From positions 1 through 64,000 of the forward strand of contig CASENM010000006.1 of the NCBI GenBank assembly GCA_949289295.1: a DNA stretch of 64,000 nt, written 5' to 3'. Below are positions 19,696 to 28,668 of this stretch, piece by piece; position 1 is the first letter of the stretch, and each line of letters begins with the position of its first letter. The position numbers were made by a program, and so were the translations under genes. The stretch comes from an uncultured Bacteroides sp. GTDB taxonomy: Bacteria; Bacteroidota; Bacteroidia; Bacteroidales; Bacteroidaceae. Below the pieces are notes generated by a model. The model saw only the letters and a list, made by a program, of their open reading frames with translations, had not been told where the DNA came from and searched no databases.

Positions 19696-20691
19696 ATGAA
19701 TACAAATAATGTTCAACAAGTTTATCAACGTGAAGGCGATTCGCGTATTTATCTGCAAGCTTCTGGGCAGTGGTATTATTATGATCCAAATTCAACTCCG
19801 TTGGGTGACGGTGCGATGGGAACAGTTTATCTTGGCTTCAGCTGCAATACAAATCAAAGGATAGCCGTCAAAAGGGTAAAAGATATTTATGCAAATAATA
19901 AAATGATTAGAGAAAGGGCCAGACAGGAAGCTTCCTTATCATTTTCTCATCCAAATTTGGTTCAGATGATAGGGCTTTGTGAGTATAATCCTGATTATGG
20001 GCCGATTTTCATTTTAAGTGGTTATGTGGCAGGAATAACTTTAGAAAAACATGTCCGTGAGCAATTGAATTTATTGTCTCCGGAAGATAGAGTTGAAAAA
20101 ATATCCAATGAAGTCTGCCATGTGTTGGATGCTTTGCAGTATTTACATTCCAGAGGGGTTGTTCATCGTGATGTAAAACCGTCGAATGTGATGATTGAAA
20201 ATGGAAGCACGGTCAAACTGATGGATTTGGGTATTGCCCGGTTGAATGGTGGAAATAAATATTCATGTTTTGGATTTATCGGAACTCCCCAATATGCAGC
20301 TCCCGAACAAATATTACGTGATTCGGCTGATACGGAAATTAATGCTCAAACAGATATTTATGCAGCTGGGATTATGCTTTATGAACTGATAACAGGTAAT
20401 AATCCTTTTAAGACAAACGTTGAGGCTGAAATCTTGTCTCGTCAAATTACGATGAAGTTGCCATATGATAAAAAAATTCCGAGAAAGCTATTTAATGTTA
20501 TACAGAAAGCAACTGAAAAGTCTCCGCAAAAGCGTTTTAAATCAGCACTCGAATTTAAGTATGCAATCATAGAAGCACTCCAGAAGAATAACAAATTATC
20601 AATAAAGGATTATATTAAAGGTCATTGGATATTGTTGACTGGTATAATGGTGGTATTGTTTGTTGTTCTGATTATCTTATTTATAATATAA
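19696..20691 (+). CDS. Membrane-anchored Ser/Thr protein kinase
   Basis: 331 residues from ATG 19696; a TTG six bases earlier is a less likely start. It has a complete Hanks-type kinase: glycine loop LGDGAMGTVYLG (from residue 36), ATP lysine K59 in IAVKRV, catalytic loop HRDVKPSN (His157-Asn164), metal-binding DLG (Asp177) and the APE region YAAPEQ. One hydrophobic helix at the C-terminus (about 308-331) should anchor it in the inner membrane with almost nothing outside. It is the only kinase of the island with the standard HRDxKPxN loop. The PP2C phosphatase gene follows 2 bp after its stop, so kinase and phosphatase form one unit, as in PpkA/PppA control of type VI secretion. Confidence 0.92.
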   Translation: MNTNNVQQVYQREGDSRIYLQASGQWYYYDPNSTPLGDGAMGTVYLGFSCNTNQRIAVKRVKDIYANNKMIRERARQEASLSFSHPNLVQMIGLCEYNPDYGPIFILSGYVAGITLEKHVREQLNLLSPEDRVEKISNEVCHVLDALQYLHSRGVVHRDVKPSNVMIENGSTVKLMDLGIARLNGGNKYSCFGFIGTPQYAAPEQILRDSADTEINAQTDIYAAGIMLYELITGNNPFKTNVEAEILSRQITMKLPYDKKIPRKLFNVIQKATEKSPQKRFKSALEFKYAIIEALQKNNKLSIKDYIKGHWILLTGIMVVLFVVLIILFII

Positions 20692-20693
20692 TT

Positions 20694-21647
20694 ATGGTTA
20701 CACCTATTGAAATAAATAATGAAACATTAGGTTTTATTGATTCCCGAATTGGAGGAAGACAGGAGAATCAGGATTCTGCGGGGATAAAAAAAACAATGTT
20801 AGGATATTTGATAGTGGTATGTGACGGAATGGGTGGTGTACAGGGGGGACGTGTAGCATCTCAACTTGCGGTTCAGAAAATTCTTGAAACAGTGGATTCG
20901 GCTGATAAGCAGGCGAATCCTTCGATGACGCTGATTAAAGCTATTAGGAATGCAAATCTGGCAATTATTGAAGAAGGAAAGAACTCTTCGGAACTTCAAG
21001 GGATGGGAACGACTGTTACGGCACTACTTTTAACACCTCGTTCTGCTATTACAGCTCATGTGGGTGACAGTCGGATATATCAATTGAGAAATGGCAAAAA
21101 GATATTCAGAACTTTTGATCATTCAATGGTATTTGAGATGGTGAAAAAAAAGGTGATATCTGAAGAGCAGGCCAGATTGTCGGCGCAATCAAATGTTATA
21201 TTAAGAGCATTGGGCATAAATGTTGATCTTGAGGTGGAAGTTGCCGAGCTTCCTTATCAGAAAGGTGACAGGTTCATCCTCTGTACAGACGGTTTTTGGA
21301 GTGCTATGCCGGAGGAGGATTTTATCAGGCATTTGTCGGAAAAAAATTCAATTGATAAGATATTGGAGTCGACAGCAAATGTTGTTGAAAGTATCGGAAG
21401 AAGTAGTGGTACTGAGTATGATAACCTGACTGCTGCCATCTTGGAAGTGAATTGTAATTCTATATTAAAAGAGAAAATGAAAAAATCGATTAAAATTCTT
21501 ATTGTAATATTGTCTTTGTTATTAGTTGGAAGCTTACTGTTTAATATATTTATGTTTAATGGTAATACTTCGGTGAGAAATGTGGAGGAAGAGGTGACGG
21601 AAAAAACTTTTATGGAGACATCTAATGACACATTAACCGATAATTGA
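20694..21647 (+). CDS. PP2C-family Ser/Thr phosphatase with C-terminal membrane helix
   Basis: 317 residues from ATG 20694, immediately after the kinase stop codon. The PPM/PP2C metal-binding motifs are all visible: QENQDSAG, VCDGMGG, AHVGDSRIYQ, LCTDGFW and YDNLTAAI. Past the catalytic domain is one membrane helix (IKILIVILSLLLVGSLLFNI) and a short polar tail that would be periplasmic. The enzyme should reverse threonine phosphorylation made by the island kinases. The next gene starts 1 bp after its stop, so translation is probably coupled. Confidence 0.92.
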   Translation: MVTPIEINNETLGFIDSRIGGRQENQDSAGIKKTMLGYLIVVCDGMGGVQGGRVASQLAVQKILETVDSADKQANPSMTLIKAIRNANLAIIEEGKNSSELQGMGTTVTALLLTPRSAITAHVGDSRIYQLRNGKKIFRTFDHSMVFEMVKKKVISEEQARLSAQSNVILRALGINVDLEVEVAELPYQKGDRFILCTDGFWSAMPEEDFIRHLSEKNSIDKILESTANVVESIGRSSGTEYDNLTAAILEVNCNSILKEKMKKSIKILIVILSLLLVGSLLFNIFMFNGNTSVRNVEEEVTEKTFMETSNDTLTDN

Positions 21648-21648
21648 T

Positions 21649-22212
21649 ATGGCTATAAAGAAGATATATACGATAGGGCGGGATGAAAGTTGTGATATTG
21701 TAATCCCAGATAATACGGATATTATTAGCAGGTTACACGCTACCATAAGAATAGAATCAAATGATAAGATTTTTTTGACGGATCAGAGTCGTAATGGCAC
21801 GTATATAAATGGAATGAAGATGTCTTCTAATGTGGAGATACCTGTCTCACGTAAAGATGTAATTTCATTTGCACATATATATAATTTGGATTGGACATTG
21901 ATACCGGCGTATAGGAAAAACATTTTTAAACGTATTTCAACTGTAATTCTTATATTTTTAGTTCTTGCTTGTTCTGTTTTGGCGGTTGTATATTTCTTGA
22001 GTGTCAGGACTCAGTCGGAGCAAAGTGCCTTGCCACAGTCTTCTCCAGAGCCAATTGTTACAATTAAATCTGATACGATTGTTGTCAGAGATACTGTCAT
22101 TGTAGAAACGGAGAAGGAAGATAGAATAGAAATTCAAGAAAAGGTAGAAGAGAAGAAAGATACTGTTATAGACGAAAAACCGTTACAGGAAATTTATAAC
22201 CCTATTTACTAA
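21649..22212 (+). CDS. FHA-domain membrane protein
   Basis: 187 residues. The N-terminal FHA domain (residues 1-85) shows IGRDESCDIVI, ISRLHATI and the RNGTYINGMKM strand pair, all the positions needed for phosphothreonine binding. A membrane helix (about 92-115, VILIFLVLACSVLAVVYFL) follows, then a Glu/Lys-rich, probably periplasmic or extended tail. Its FHA sequence, including the ending DLDW-like NLDWTLIP, resembles the first FHA of the next gene, which suggests duplication. It should recruit phosphorylated island proteins to the membrane. Confidence 0.82.
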   Translation: MAIKKIYTIGRDESCDIVIPDNTDIISRLHATIRIESNDKIFLTDQSRNGTYINGMKMSSNVEIPVSRKDVISFAHIYNLDWTLIPAYRKNIFKRISTVILIFLVLACSVLAVVYFLSVRTQSEQSALPQSSPEPIVTIKSDTIVVRDTVIVETEKEDRIEIQEKVEEKKDTVIDEKPLQEIYNPIY

Positions 22213-22227
22213 TAAAAATCTATATAC

Positions 22228-23751
22228 ATGAAACTGATTGTAATAGGAAGTGGGAATAATTCTCATATAAAATTGAATAGTCAATTTGTAAGTAGTTATC
22301 ATGCAGAACTGCTTTTGTTAGATAACGGTGAAATTTTATTGACCGACAAGGGGAGTAGAAATGGTACATATTTTAATGAAAAGCGGTTACAGCCAGACAA
22401 AGAGGTGCCGGTAAAAAGAGGTGATGTGATTCGTTTCGCGGATCAAATTTTGGATTGGAGTAAAGTGCCAACCTTACCTATGCCTGACCTTTCAAAGATA
22501 AAAGAAATGAGAGGAATTGGAACGAATTTCAGGAATAAATATCAACTGCAGGGTGATAAGGTCAGTCGTTTCCATGCGACTCTCAAACTGAAAAGCGATA
22601 AGAAATGGTATATACAAGATCATAGTAAGAATGGAACATCTGTGAATGGACAACAGATTCCTTCTAATCAAGATATTAGACTTAAGAAAGGGGATAAAAT
22701 TTTATGTGCGGGAGTGCAAGTGCCTAACCCATACGGATCTGGGAATTCAGTAAATACTAGAAAAATTATAGTTGTTTTTTCTGTAATTCTTTTATTGTGT
22801 GGTGGTATATATGGTATTGGACGTTTGATTGATTGTTTTTCAGGTGACACGAGAAATGATATGGTTCAGAATCTTACGGAGCCGATGACAGACGAAGAAA
22901 TATATGCTAAATATAGAAACTCTACAGTTTTGTTGTTGGGTTTCTATTATTATAAGGTTTCAGCTGGTAATCTTGATTTGGAGCAGTTGGGATTGCCTAC
23001 TGAGGTTGTATTGATGGATGAGGCGATTCAAAAAGTGGAAGGACTGCAGTCTAGAATGAAAAGTTTTACAGGAACTGGCTTTTTTGTTTCGGACGATGGT
23101 AAGATTGTAACCAATCTACATATTGTGAGACCGTGGTTGTTCGATAAGGAATTGTCTGTAATATCAGACAAATATAAGATGCTTATAGCAACAGTGGCGT
23201 CAGAGAATCCTGCTCTTAATGCTTTTACTTCACAGATAAAGGTGGAAGGGGTATTGTCATACATTGGGATGCTTCCAAATGGTTCCTATTTTAGTGCTGA
23301 AAATCTAAAACAATGTAGGGAGTTGGTTGGTCATGACAATATAGATAAGGATGTTGCTATACTTCAATTGGAGTCGAAAAAGCTTCCGGGAACTAATTGT
23401 AGTATAGTAGATTTGAATCAAGCTGTTCTGGATGATTCTGACATTAGAGTTGGTTCACACATATATACGATGGGGTTTCCGTTCGGACTCAGTATTCAGG
23501 ATTTGAAATCTTCTAAGGGTGTTCAAATACTTGCAAATGGTGGAAGTATTACACAAGAGTGTACAAAATATTCATTTGGTTTTAATGCTCCTTCTTATGG
23601 GGGGGCAAGTGGTTCACCAATATTCAATAGTAGAGGTCAACTGGTTGGTGTTCTCAATTCTGGAGTTAGTAAGAGTCAAGGATTTAATTATGCAATAAAA
23701 GCGATTCATGCAAAAGAGCTTTTAGAACAATCATTAGAGAACAATGATTGA
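22228..23751 (+). CDS. Tandem-FHA, membrane helix and trypsin-like serine protease fusion
   Basis: 507 residues. FHA 1 (about 1-80) keeps SSYHAEL and RNGTYFNEKRL but has GSGNNS where the usual glycine-arginine lies. FHA 2 (about 90-165) has VSRFHATLKL and KNGTSVNGQQI. A membrane helix (about 175-197) follows, then a chymotrypsin/DegP-like protease domain: the His region GFFVSDDGKIVTNLHIV, the Asp region NIDKDVAILQL and the Ser region YGGASGSPIF, so the triad looks complete. The topology predicts cytoplasmic FHA domains and a periplasmic protease, so phosphorylation inside could control proteolysis outside (inference). No PDZ domain is visible. It sits 15 bp after the FHA-membrane gene. Confidence 0.85.
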   Translation: MKLIVIGSGNNSHIKLNSQFVSSYHAELLLLDNGEILLTDKGSRNGTYFNEKRLQPDKEVPVKRGDVIRFADQILDWSKVPTLPMPDLSKIKEMRGIGTNFRNKYQLQGDKVSRFHATLKLKSDKKWYIQDHSKNGTSVNGQQIPSNQDIRLKKGDKILCAGVQVPNPYGSGNSVNTRKIIVVFSVILLLCGGIYGIGRLIDCFSGDTRNDMVQNLTEPMTDEEIYAKYRNSTVLLLGFYYYKVSAGNLDLEQLGLPTEVVLMDEAIQKVEGLQSRMKSFTGTGFFVSDDGKIVTNLHIVRPWLFDKELSVISDKYKMLIATVASENPALNAFTSQIKVEGVLSYIGMLPNGSYFSAENLKQCRELVGHDNIDKDVAILQLESKKLPGTNCSIVDLNQAVLDDSDIRVGSHIYTMGFPFGLSIQDLKSSKGVQILANGGSITQECTKYSFGFNAPSYGGASGSPIFNSRGQLVGVLNSGVSKSQGFNYAIKAIHAKELLEQSLENND

Positions 23752-23795
23752 ACAGCTTAGAAGTAAAATTTTTGTTTTAGTTCTTAAATTGAGTG

Positions 23796-23832
23796 TCTCA
23801 TAAATTGAAGCTGGTTATACTGTTTTATGAGA
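23796..23832 (+). other. Hairpin in the 288-bp gap after the FHA-protease gene
   Basis: TCTCATAAA (23796-23804) pairs perfectly with TTTATGAGA (23824-23832) over a 19-nt loop. No T run follows directly. It may be a weak terminator or processing site. The rest of 23752-24039 is AT-rich with no gene seen. Confidence 0.4.
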
Positions 23833-24039
23833 TGTAATATTAAAATCGTATTTGTTGAGGTGGATTTTGGAGAGGAAATACTTATTGATTTCATGTGAAG
23901 TTTCAGTTGATTAATTGGAAAATATGCATAATCATTATTGATGTTTTGTGATATAATTGATGTGTAGAATGAAGAAGTAGTTGTCATTGACCTTTAAAAT
24001 CTGATTCAATAATAATATCTAATGTTTTAAAACAAGAAG

Positions 24040-25284
24040 ATGATTGCCAAAAAGTTTTTTTATTTGTGTTCAATAATATTCTGTGCGTGTAATATGAATA
24101 TTTATTCTCAGAATATAGAACAAATTTATATAAAGGATGGATCCGTATTAGAAGGATATATAGCAGAGCAGATTCCAGGAAAATCCATTATTGTTCAGTC
24201 TGAAAAAGCAACGATAGTTGTGAGTAGTGATTCTCTTCAGAATAGATTGACTGAGAGAATACCAGTAGAGTCATTGACTGATAAATGGAGAATATGGGCT
24301 GAGCAAAACGGGAAACTTATTGATGGTGTAGGAGGTAAACTGTTGGAACTTACTACATTGGAATTTGAAAATACTACATTCAAGAGGGTGTTTTTATTGG
24401 AAAAAGGTTCTCTTATTAAATTTCTGGATTTAGATTCAAACATCTATACATTTGTTTGGGGAGATATGTACCGGACTGTTAAAAGTAAACGCCCGGATAA
24501 TTTGTTTTCTGACGTAAAAGAGATTTTGGTCTTTAATGATGGAACTCGAATTGTTGGACAAATTATTGAGCAGTTTCCGGGAAAAGACTTGAAAATTTTA
24601 ACAGATAAAGGGGAAATTCTATCTTTTAAATTCAATCAAATTAAGCAGATTAAAACTGAAAAGCTCAGTGGGAAGTGGGATTTATGGTCACAAATCAAGT
24701 TATTGGACAGAATTCAGGTGAAAGGTGAACATACTTTTTTAGAAGGGTTTATTTCATCTAGAACTTTAAGTAAAGAACTTGTTATTGAGTTTGAAAATGG
24801 CGATAAACGCAGGATACCCTTAAACCTGATAGTGTCGTATGGTAAAATTCCAAATAAAAAATATGTGCCTGTTTACGATAAAGTATTGAAAAAAGGCGAT
24901 GTACTTCTCAATGGGAAACCTGCTTGTTTTGTTCAATTGAAATCTGTAGGCAATTATCTTGCGTTGACATCTGTTGTTTCTGCTCAGGCGGCGGTAGGAG
25001 ATACCCTTTGTGTAGAAATGAATTTGGATAAAACTGATATTCCTGTGATGTTGGTTAAAGCTCACGTGGAGGATGTGTTGCTTCCTTATGATAAAAAGCG
25101 GAAAATTCTTTGGCCTGTCATTACTTATCAAGATTTGCTTCAATCACATGCTGACATCTCACGTGAAGTGACTCCATTAGGAAATGTAAAGGTTGTATTT
25201 GTTGTAAGCGAACTTGGTGATTATGTATTGTATATTCAAGGGAAAGAAGGATATATAGTGATTAATGTTACAGAAAAACAATAA
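24040..25284 (+). CDS. Exported protein of unknown function with internal beta repeats
   Basis: 414 residues. The N-terminus KKFFYLCSIIFCACNMNIYSQN looks like a signal peptide; a lipobox is possible but poor. Two similar segments start near residues 30 and 165 (IYIKDGSVLEGYIAEQIPGKS and ILVFNDGTRIVGQIIEQFPGKD), and a third weaker copy begins near 230 (HTFLEGFISSRTLSKELVIEF). Each looks like a small Sm-like or SH3-like barrel of the kind seen in periplasmic Bacteroidetes proteins. WRIWAEQ and WDLWSQI follow copies one and two. I do not recognise the family. Its place between the FHA-protease and the sensor kinase suggests a periplasmic part of the island. Confidence 0.7.
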   Translation: MIAKKFFYLCSIIFCACNMNIYSQNIEQIYIKDGSVLEGYIAEQIPGKSIIVQSEKATIVVSSDSLQNRLTERIPVESLTDKWRIWAEQNGKLIDGVGGKLLELTTLEFENTTFKRVFLLEKGSLIKFLDLDSNIYTFVWGDMYRTVKSKRPDNLFSDVKEILVFNDGTRIVGQIIEQFPGKDLKILTDKGEILSFKFNQIKQIKTEKLSGKWDLWSQIKLLDRIQVKGEHTFLEGFISSRTLSKELVIEFENGDKRRIPLNLIVSYGKIPNKKYVPVYDKVLKKGDVLLNGKPACFVQLKSVGNYLALTSVVSAQAAVGDTLCVEMNLDKTDIPVMLVKAHVEDVLLPYDKKRKILWPVITYQDLLQSHADISREVTPLGNVKVVFVVSELGDYVLYIQGKEGYIVINVTEKQ

Positions 25285-25365
25285 GCAGCTGAATAGTCAT
25301 GAAATTTTTTCTTGAGCGATGAAATTTTGTTGGGTTATTTATTAAAATTTGGAGGGTGATATATT

Positions 25366-26883
25366 ATGGCAATACGGAGATTGCAGGGGCAGAAAGAATT
25401 GAATGAGAATGTTTATTATGAGTTTGATACGGATGCCGATATATTGGGTGAAGGTGGGATGGGGCGTGTTTATTTAGGCAAAAGGGTTGACAGCTATGGA
25501 GGGGTTACTCCTGTAGCTATCAAGGCCATGTTTGAAGGCTTGCCTGATCTTGTAATTGAACGTGCAAAAAGAGAAGCTTCAATCCAATTGCATAATGATA
25601 GCCTTGTCTATATGTATGCTTTTATTGAAACTCAAGATAAGGATATGCTTGGCGGTGATGTTACTCATTTTCATGTAGTCAGCGAATATCTGGATGGCAT
25701 TAGCTTGGCAAACTTGATTGAAGGCGACTTGAAAGATAAAAACGGAGTAATACATCCTAATATAGAATCTTTTTATAAAGAATATGTTAATGATTGTAAA
25801 TATAAATCTACGGAAATCATCAAGAAAGTGTTGTCTGGAGTAATGGCTCTTCATGATGTGGGCTACATTCACAGGGACATTGACCCAAGCAATATAATGG
25901 TGACTACTGATGGTAAAATAAAACTGATAGATTTTGGAGTTGCCAAACAATTAGTTCGGCTTAATACTGCAGATAAGGGATTGACTTCTTCCGGGCAGTT
26001 TTTAGGAAAGGCCGGATATGCAGCGCCAGAGTTAATTCTTGGTGATATTCGGCATCAGAATTTCTCGACTGATGTATATGCCATAGGTATTTTATATTTT
26101 CAGTTGTTGACTGGCCGTTTGCCGTTTGATGGAACTTCTTATAACATGATGGAAGCTCAATTGCAAAAGGCGATACCACTGAAGATGATTCATTCCTATC
26201 AAATTAAGGCTGTTATAAAGAAAGCTACTGCAAAAAAACAGTCTGAACGTTATGCAACTGCTGCTCAATTTAGAGCTGCTATTGATACATTTGTTTTTCC
26301 GGAGCCTTGGTATTTTAACAGGAAAATCATAAAAGGAGTGTCTGTTGGTTTGTTGGCAGTACTTGTGTGTTGTATTTATTGGTCAATCCCTGCTTCTGAG
26401 CCAGAATTGACGACAGAGGAGCTATATCGTGGTTATTTGTCAGAACTGAATAGTGTCGATTCCGAAAAAACATTACATGGTTTTAATGGGATGTTGAATT
26501 TGGCTGAACGGGGTTATGCGCCGGCTATGTATCAGGTTGCTTATACGTATGTATGGGCTCCCAATGATAGCTTATCTGCTTTAAGGAAAAATAATCTAGG
26601 GCTATTAGTAGATTCTTTAGGACTTTTGTTGGATAATTCGAAGAATGAGGAGGCGATGTCTTGGTTGAAAAAAGCGATTCAGACATCGGATTCTACAAAT
26701 TATCAAGCAATGTCTTGGTTAGCACAATATTATTTGAATGGAATGGTTGTTAACCGTGATGTTGAGGTTGCTGTTAAATTGCTGAATAAGAGTAAAGATG
26801 AGGCTGTTAAGAGTCAAGATAAGGAATATATTGAAAAAATAAATAAGGTTTTATTGCGAATAAAAGAAATCAAGTATGAATAA
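25366..26883 (+). CDS. Transmembrane Ser/Thr kinase with periplasmic Sel1-like repeats
   Basis: 505 residues. GGAGG (25351-25355) upstream gives it one of the few good ribosome sites here. The kinase domain (about 20-300) has GEGGMGRVYLG, ATP lysine K53, the catalytic loop HRDIDPSN (His169-Asn176) and DFG (Asp189). The usual catalytic-loop lysine (HRDxKPxN) is Asp173. A membrane helix (about 323-343) is followed by some 150 periplasmic residues with Sel1/TPR-like helical pairs (ALAMYQVAYTY-type and AMSWLAQYYLNG). It is paralogous to the kinase at 46460. It overlaps the next gene by 8 bp, so the two are co-translated. Confidence 0.9.
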   Translation: MAIRRLQGQKELNENVYYEFDTDADILGEGGMGRVYLGKRVDSYGGVTPVAIKAMFEGLPDLVIERAKREASIQLHNDSLVYMYAFIETQDKDMLGGDVTHFHVVSEYLDGISLANLIEGDLKDKNGVIHPNIESFYKEYVNDCKYKSTEIIKKVLSGVMALHDVGYIHRDIDPSNIMVTTDGKIKLIDFGVAKQLVRLNTADKGLTSSGQFLGKAGYAAPELILGDIRHQNFSTDVYAIGILYFQLLTGRLPFDGTSYNMMEAQLQKAIPLKMIHSYQIKAVIKKATAKKQSERYATAAQFRAAIDTFVFPEPWYFNRKIIKGVSVGLLAVLVCCIYWSIPASEPELTTEELYRGYLSELNSVDSEKTLHGFNGMLNLAERGYAPAMYQVAYTYVWAPNDSLSALRKNNLGLLVDSLGLLLDNSKNEEAMSWLKKAIQTSDSTNYQAMSWLAQYYLNGMVVNRDVEVAVKLLNKSKDEAVKSQDKEYIEKINKVLLRIKEIKYE

Positions 26884-28621
26884 GAAATTATTTTTTGTGA
26901 TTATGATGGTTGGGTTCGCTTTTTCAGGTCAAGCCCAGATAGCAAAATGGCTGGTTCGACCCAATTATGATTTGATTGAAATGACTGATTGTGGATTACT
27001 GAAAGTCACATCCAATGGTAAAATTGGTTTATTAAATAGTGAAGGTAAAGAGATTTTACCATTTCTATATGATAGTATTACAGATTTTAAAGAAGAAAGG
27101 GCTATGCTTTTTAAGGATGGGGTATTATATGGCTTTACCGATCCTTATGGGGAAGTTGTCGTTCTGCAAGAAAGCGGATATAAATTATGTCCTGGAGTAG
27201 ACCGGTTCTATTCAGGGATGTTACTGGTGATGTTGAATAATCAGTATTATTATCTTGACAAGGAAGGTAGAAGAATTGCAGGCCCATTTGCTGAAGCTTA
27301 TCCTTTTTTTGATGGTTATGCTTGCGTGAAAGCTTATGTGGATTTTCAGAAAAATCCTAAAAGAACTTATTATGATTATATTGATACAAAAGGGATGTCT
27401 TTCTTTTTTAAAGATGGAGATAAAGAGGATATAAGTTTTATGTCGTCTTTCCATGATGGGAATGCCGTTTTAGCAATTAAAAAGAAGTTCTATACTATCG
27501 ATTCTGAAACTTGTAAGCTGACTCCGATTTCTATCGATAGTACATTTAATAAGAAGTCCTTAGTCGTTTCCCTGAATAAGGAAATTATAGCGGAAAAAGG
27601 TGAAGACGGTTATTTAGTATTAGCCAAGAACGGTAAGTTTATTTTTAATTTGTTCATGCAATTGAGATATATGGAGTTGTCTGGAAATGATCCTAAAATG
27701 ATGACATTCTTTCCTGAGAAAGAACGTACATTTGTGAGCGATTTTGATACAATCGTTAGTCATAATCGTTATGGATTGACATTTCGTGGTGATAAACTTC
27801 TTCCTCCTCAGTTTGATGCCGTCCTTCATATGGAAAATGATTTAGCTATTGTAAAAGCTGATGGCAAATGTGGTGTAATCACAGTTGATACAGATAATAA
27901 ATTCTTGTTTAAACTGAATAACAATGAAAATATCGGATTTAATCATCAATATTATGATGCAAAACTGACAACTTTGATGCCGCCATATATAAAATGTTCA
28001 TCTGCAACTGTTACAAGCCATTCAGAAGACTGTGAAATACAAATAGAATCACGGACAGAAAATGAAAATGTGGAAGGTAACACTTTAGGATATAATTGTC
28101 GTTTGTCTATTCCGAAAAATTTGACTGATACATTGACTGCTCATGATTATTTCTATTCGTTAAAATACGATGGTTTACTTTCTGTTCCTCATAAGGTTAC
28201 AATTTCTGAGTGGTATGTGAAATATTATGAGGTGAAATTGTCCAATACTAATTTCTCGATTTCGTCAACTAATGATACGATTTCTGTTGAGTTTGATTTG
28301 ATTAAGACAGACGTTGCAAGAAATGATGACAGTAATTATTTCAAGAATATTGAGGTCGTAGCTTCTAATTTTTCTGGACAGCCTATATTAAATAAAATAA
28401 CAGAAAATCATTATGTTTTCCAGTTGTTCGGAATCGATAAAGATCGTATTAATTTTTCTGTGAGGATTACAGAGGTGGGATGCCCTACTATCGAATATCC
28501 GTTTGAAATGGTTTTTGTAAGGCCGAAGCCTAAAGAGCGAAATAAAAAGACAACGGTTACAATCGCACCGGTTCAGAAGAAACAAAAATCTGTTGAAAAG
28601 GAAATTATTCTTTTGGATTAA
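26876..28621 (+). CDS. Exported WG-repeat-like protein
   Basis: 581 residues with signal peptide (KLFFVIMMVGFAFSGQAQ). The first 300 residues are repeated beta units of the WG-repeat type, each with a strand, a Gly-aromatic turn and a NxEGKE/DKEGRR-like turn (IGLLNSEGKEILPFLYDSI; YGFTDPYGEVVVL; YYYLDKEGRRIAGPF). The C-terminal 200 residues look like Ig-like beta domains. It overlaps the kinase gene upstream, and the same kinase-plus-WG pairing recurs at 46460-49334. A periplasmic ligand-sensing or scaffold partner of the kinase is the simplest reading, but this is inference. Confidence 0.75.
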   Translation: MNKKLFFVIMMVGFAFSGQAQIAKWLVRPNYDLIEMTDCGLLKVTSNGKIGLLNSEGKEILPFLYDSITDFKEERAMLFKDGVLYGFTDPYGEVVVLQESGYKLCPGVDRFYSGMLLVMLNNQYYYLDKEGRRIAGPFAEAYPFFDGYACVKAYVDFQKNPKRTYYDYIDTKGMSFFFKDGDKEDISFMSSFHDGNAVLAIKKKFYTIDSETCKLTPISIDSTFNKKSLVVSLNKEIIAEKGEDGYLVLAKNGKFIFNLFMQLRYMELSGNDPKMMTFFPEKERTFVSDFDTIVSHNRYGLTFRGDKLLPPQFDAVLHMENDLAIVKADGKCGVITVDTDNKFLFKLNNNENIGFNHQYYDAKLTTLMPPYIKCSSATVTSHSEDCEIQIESRTENENVEGNTLGYNCRLSIPKNLTDTLTAHDYFYSLKYDGLLSVPHKVTISEWYVKYYEVKLSNTNFSISSTNDTISVEFDLIKTDVARNDDSNYFKNIEVVASNFSGQPILNKITENHYVFQLFGIDKDRINFSVRITEVGCPTIEYPFEMVFVRPKPKERNKKTTVTIAPVQKKQKSVEKEIILLD

Positions 28622-28668
28622 TAAATAAAGAATATTGTTAGCGATTATTGTTTAATTATGTTCTAATA

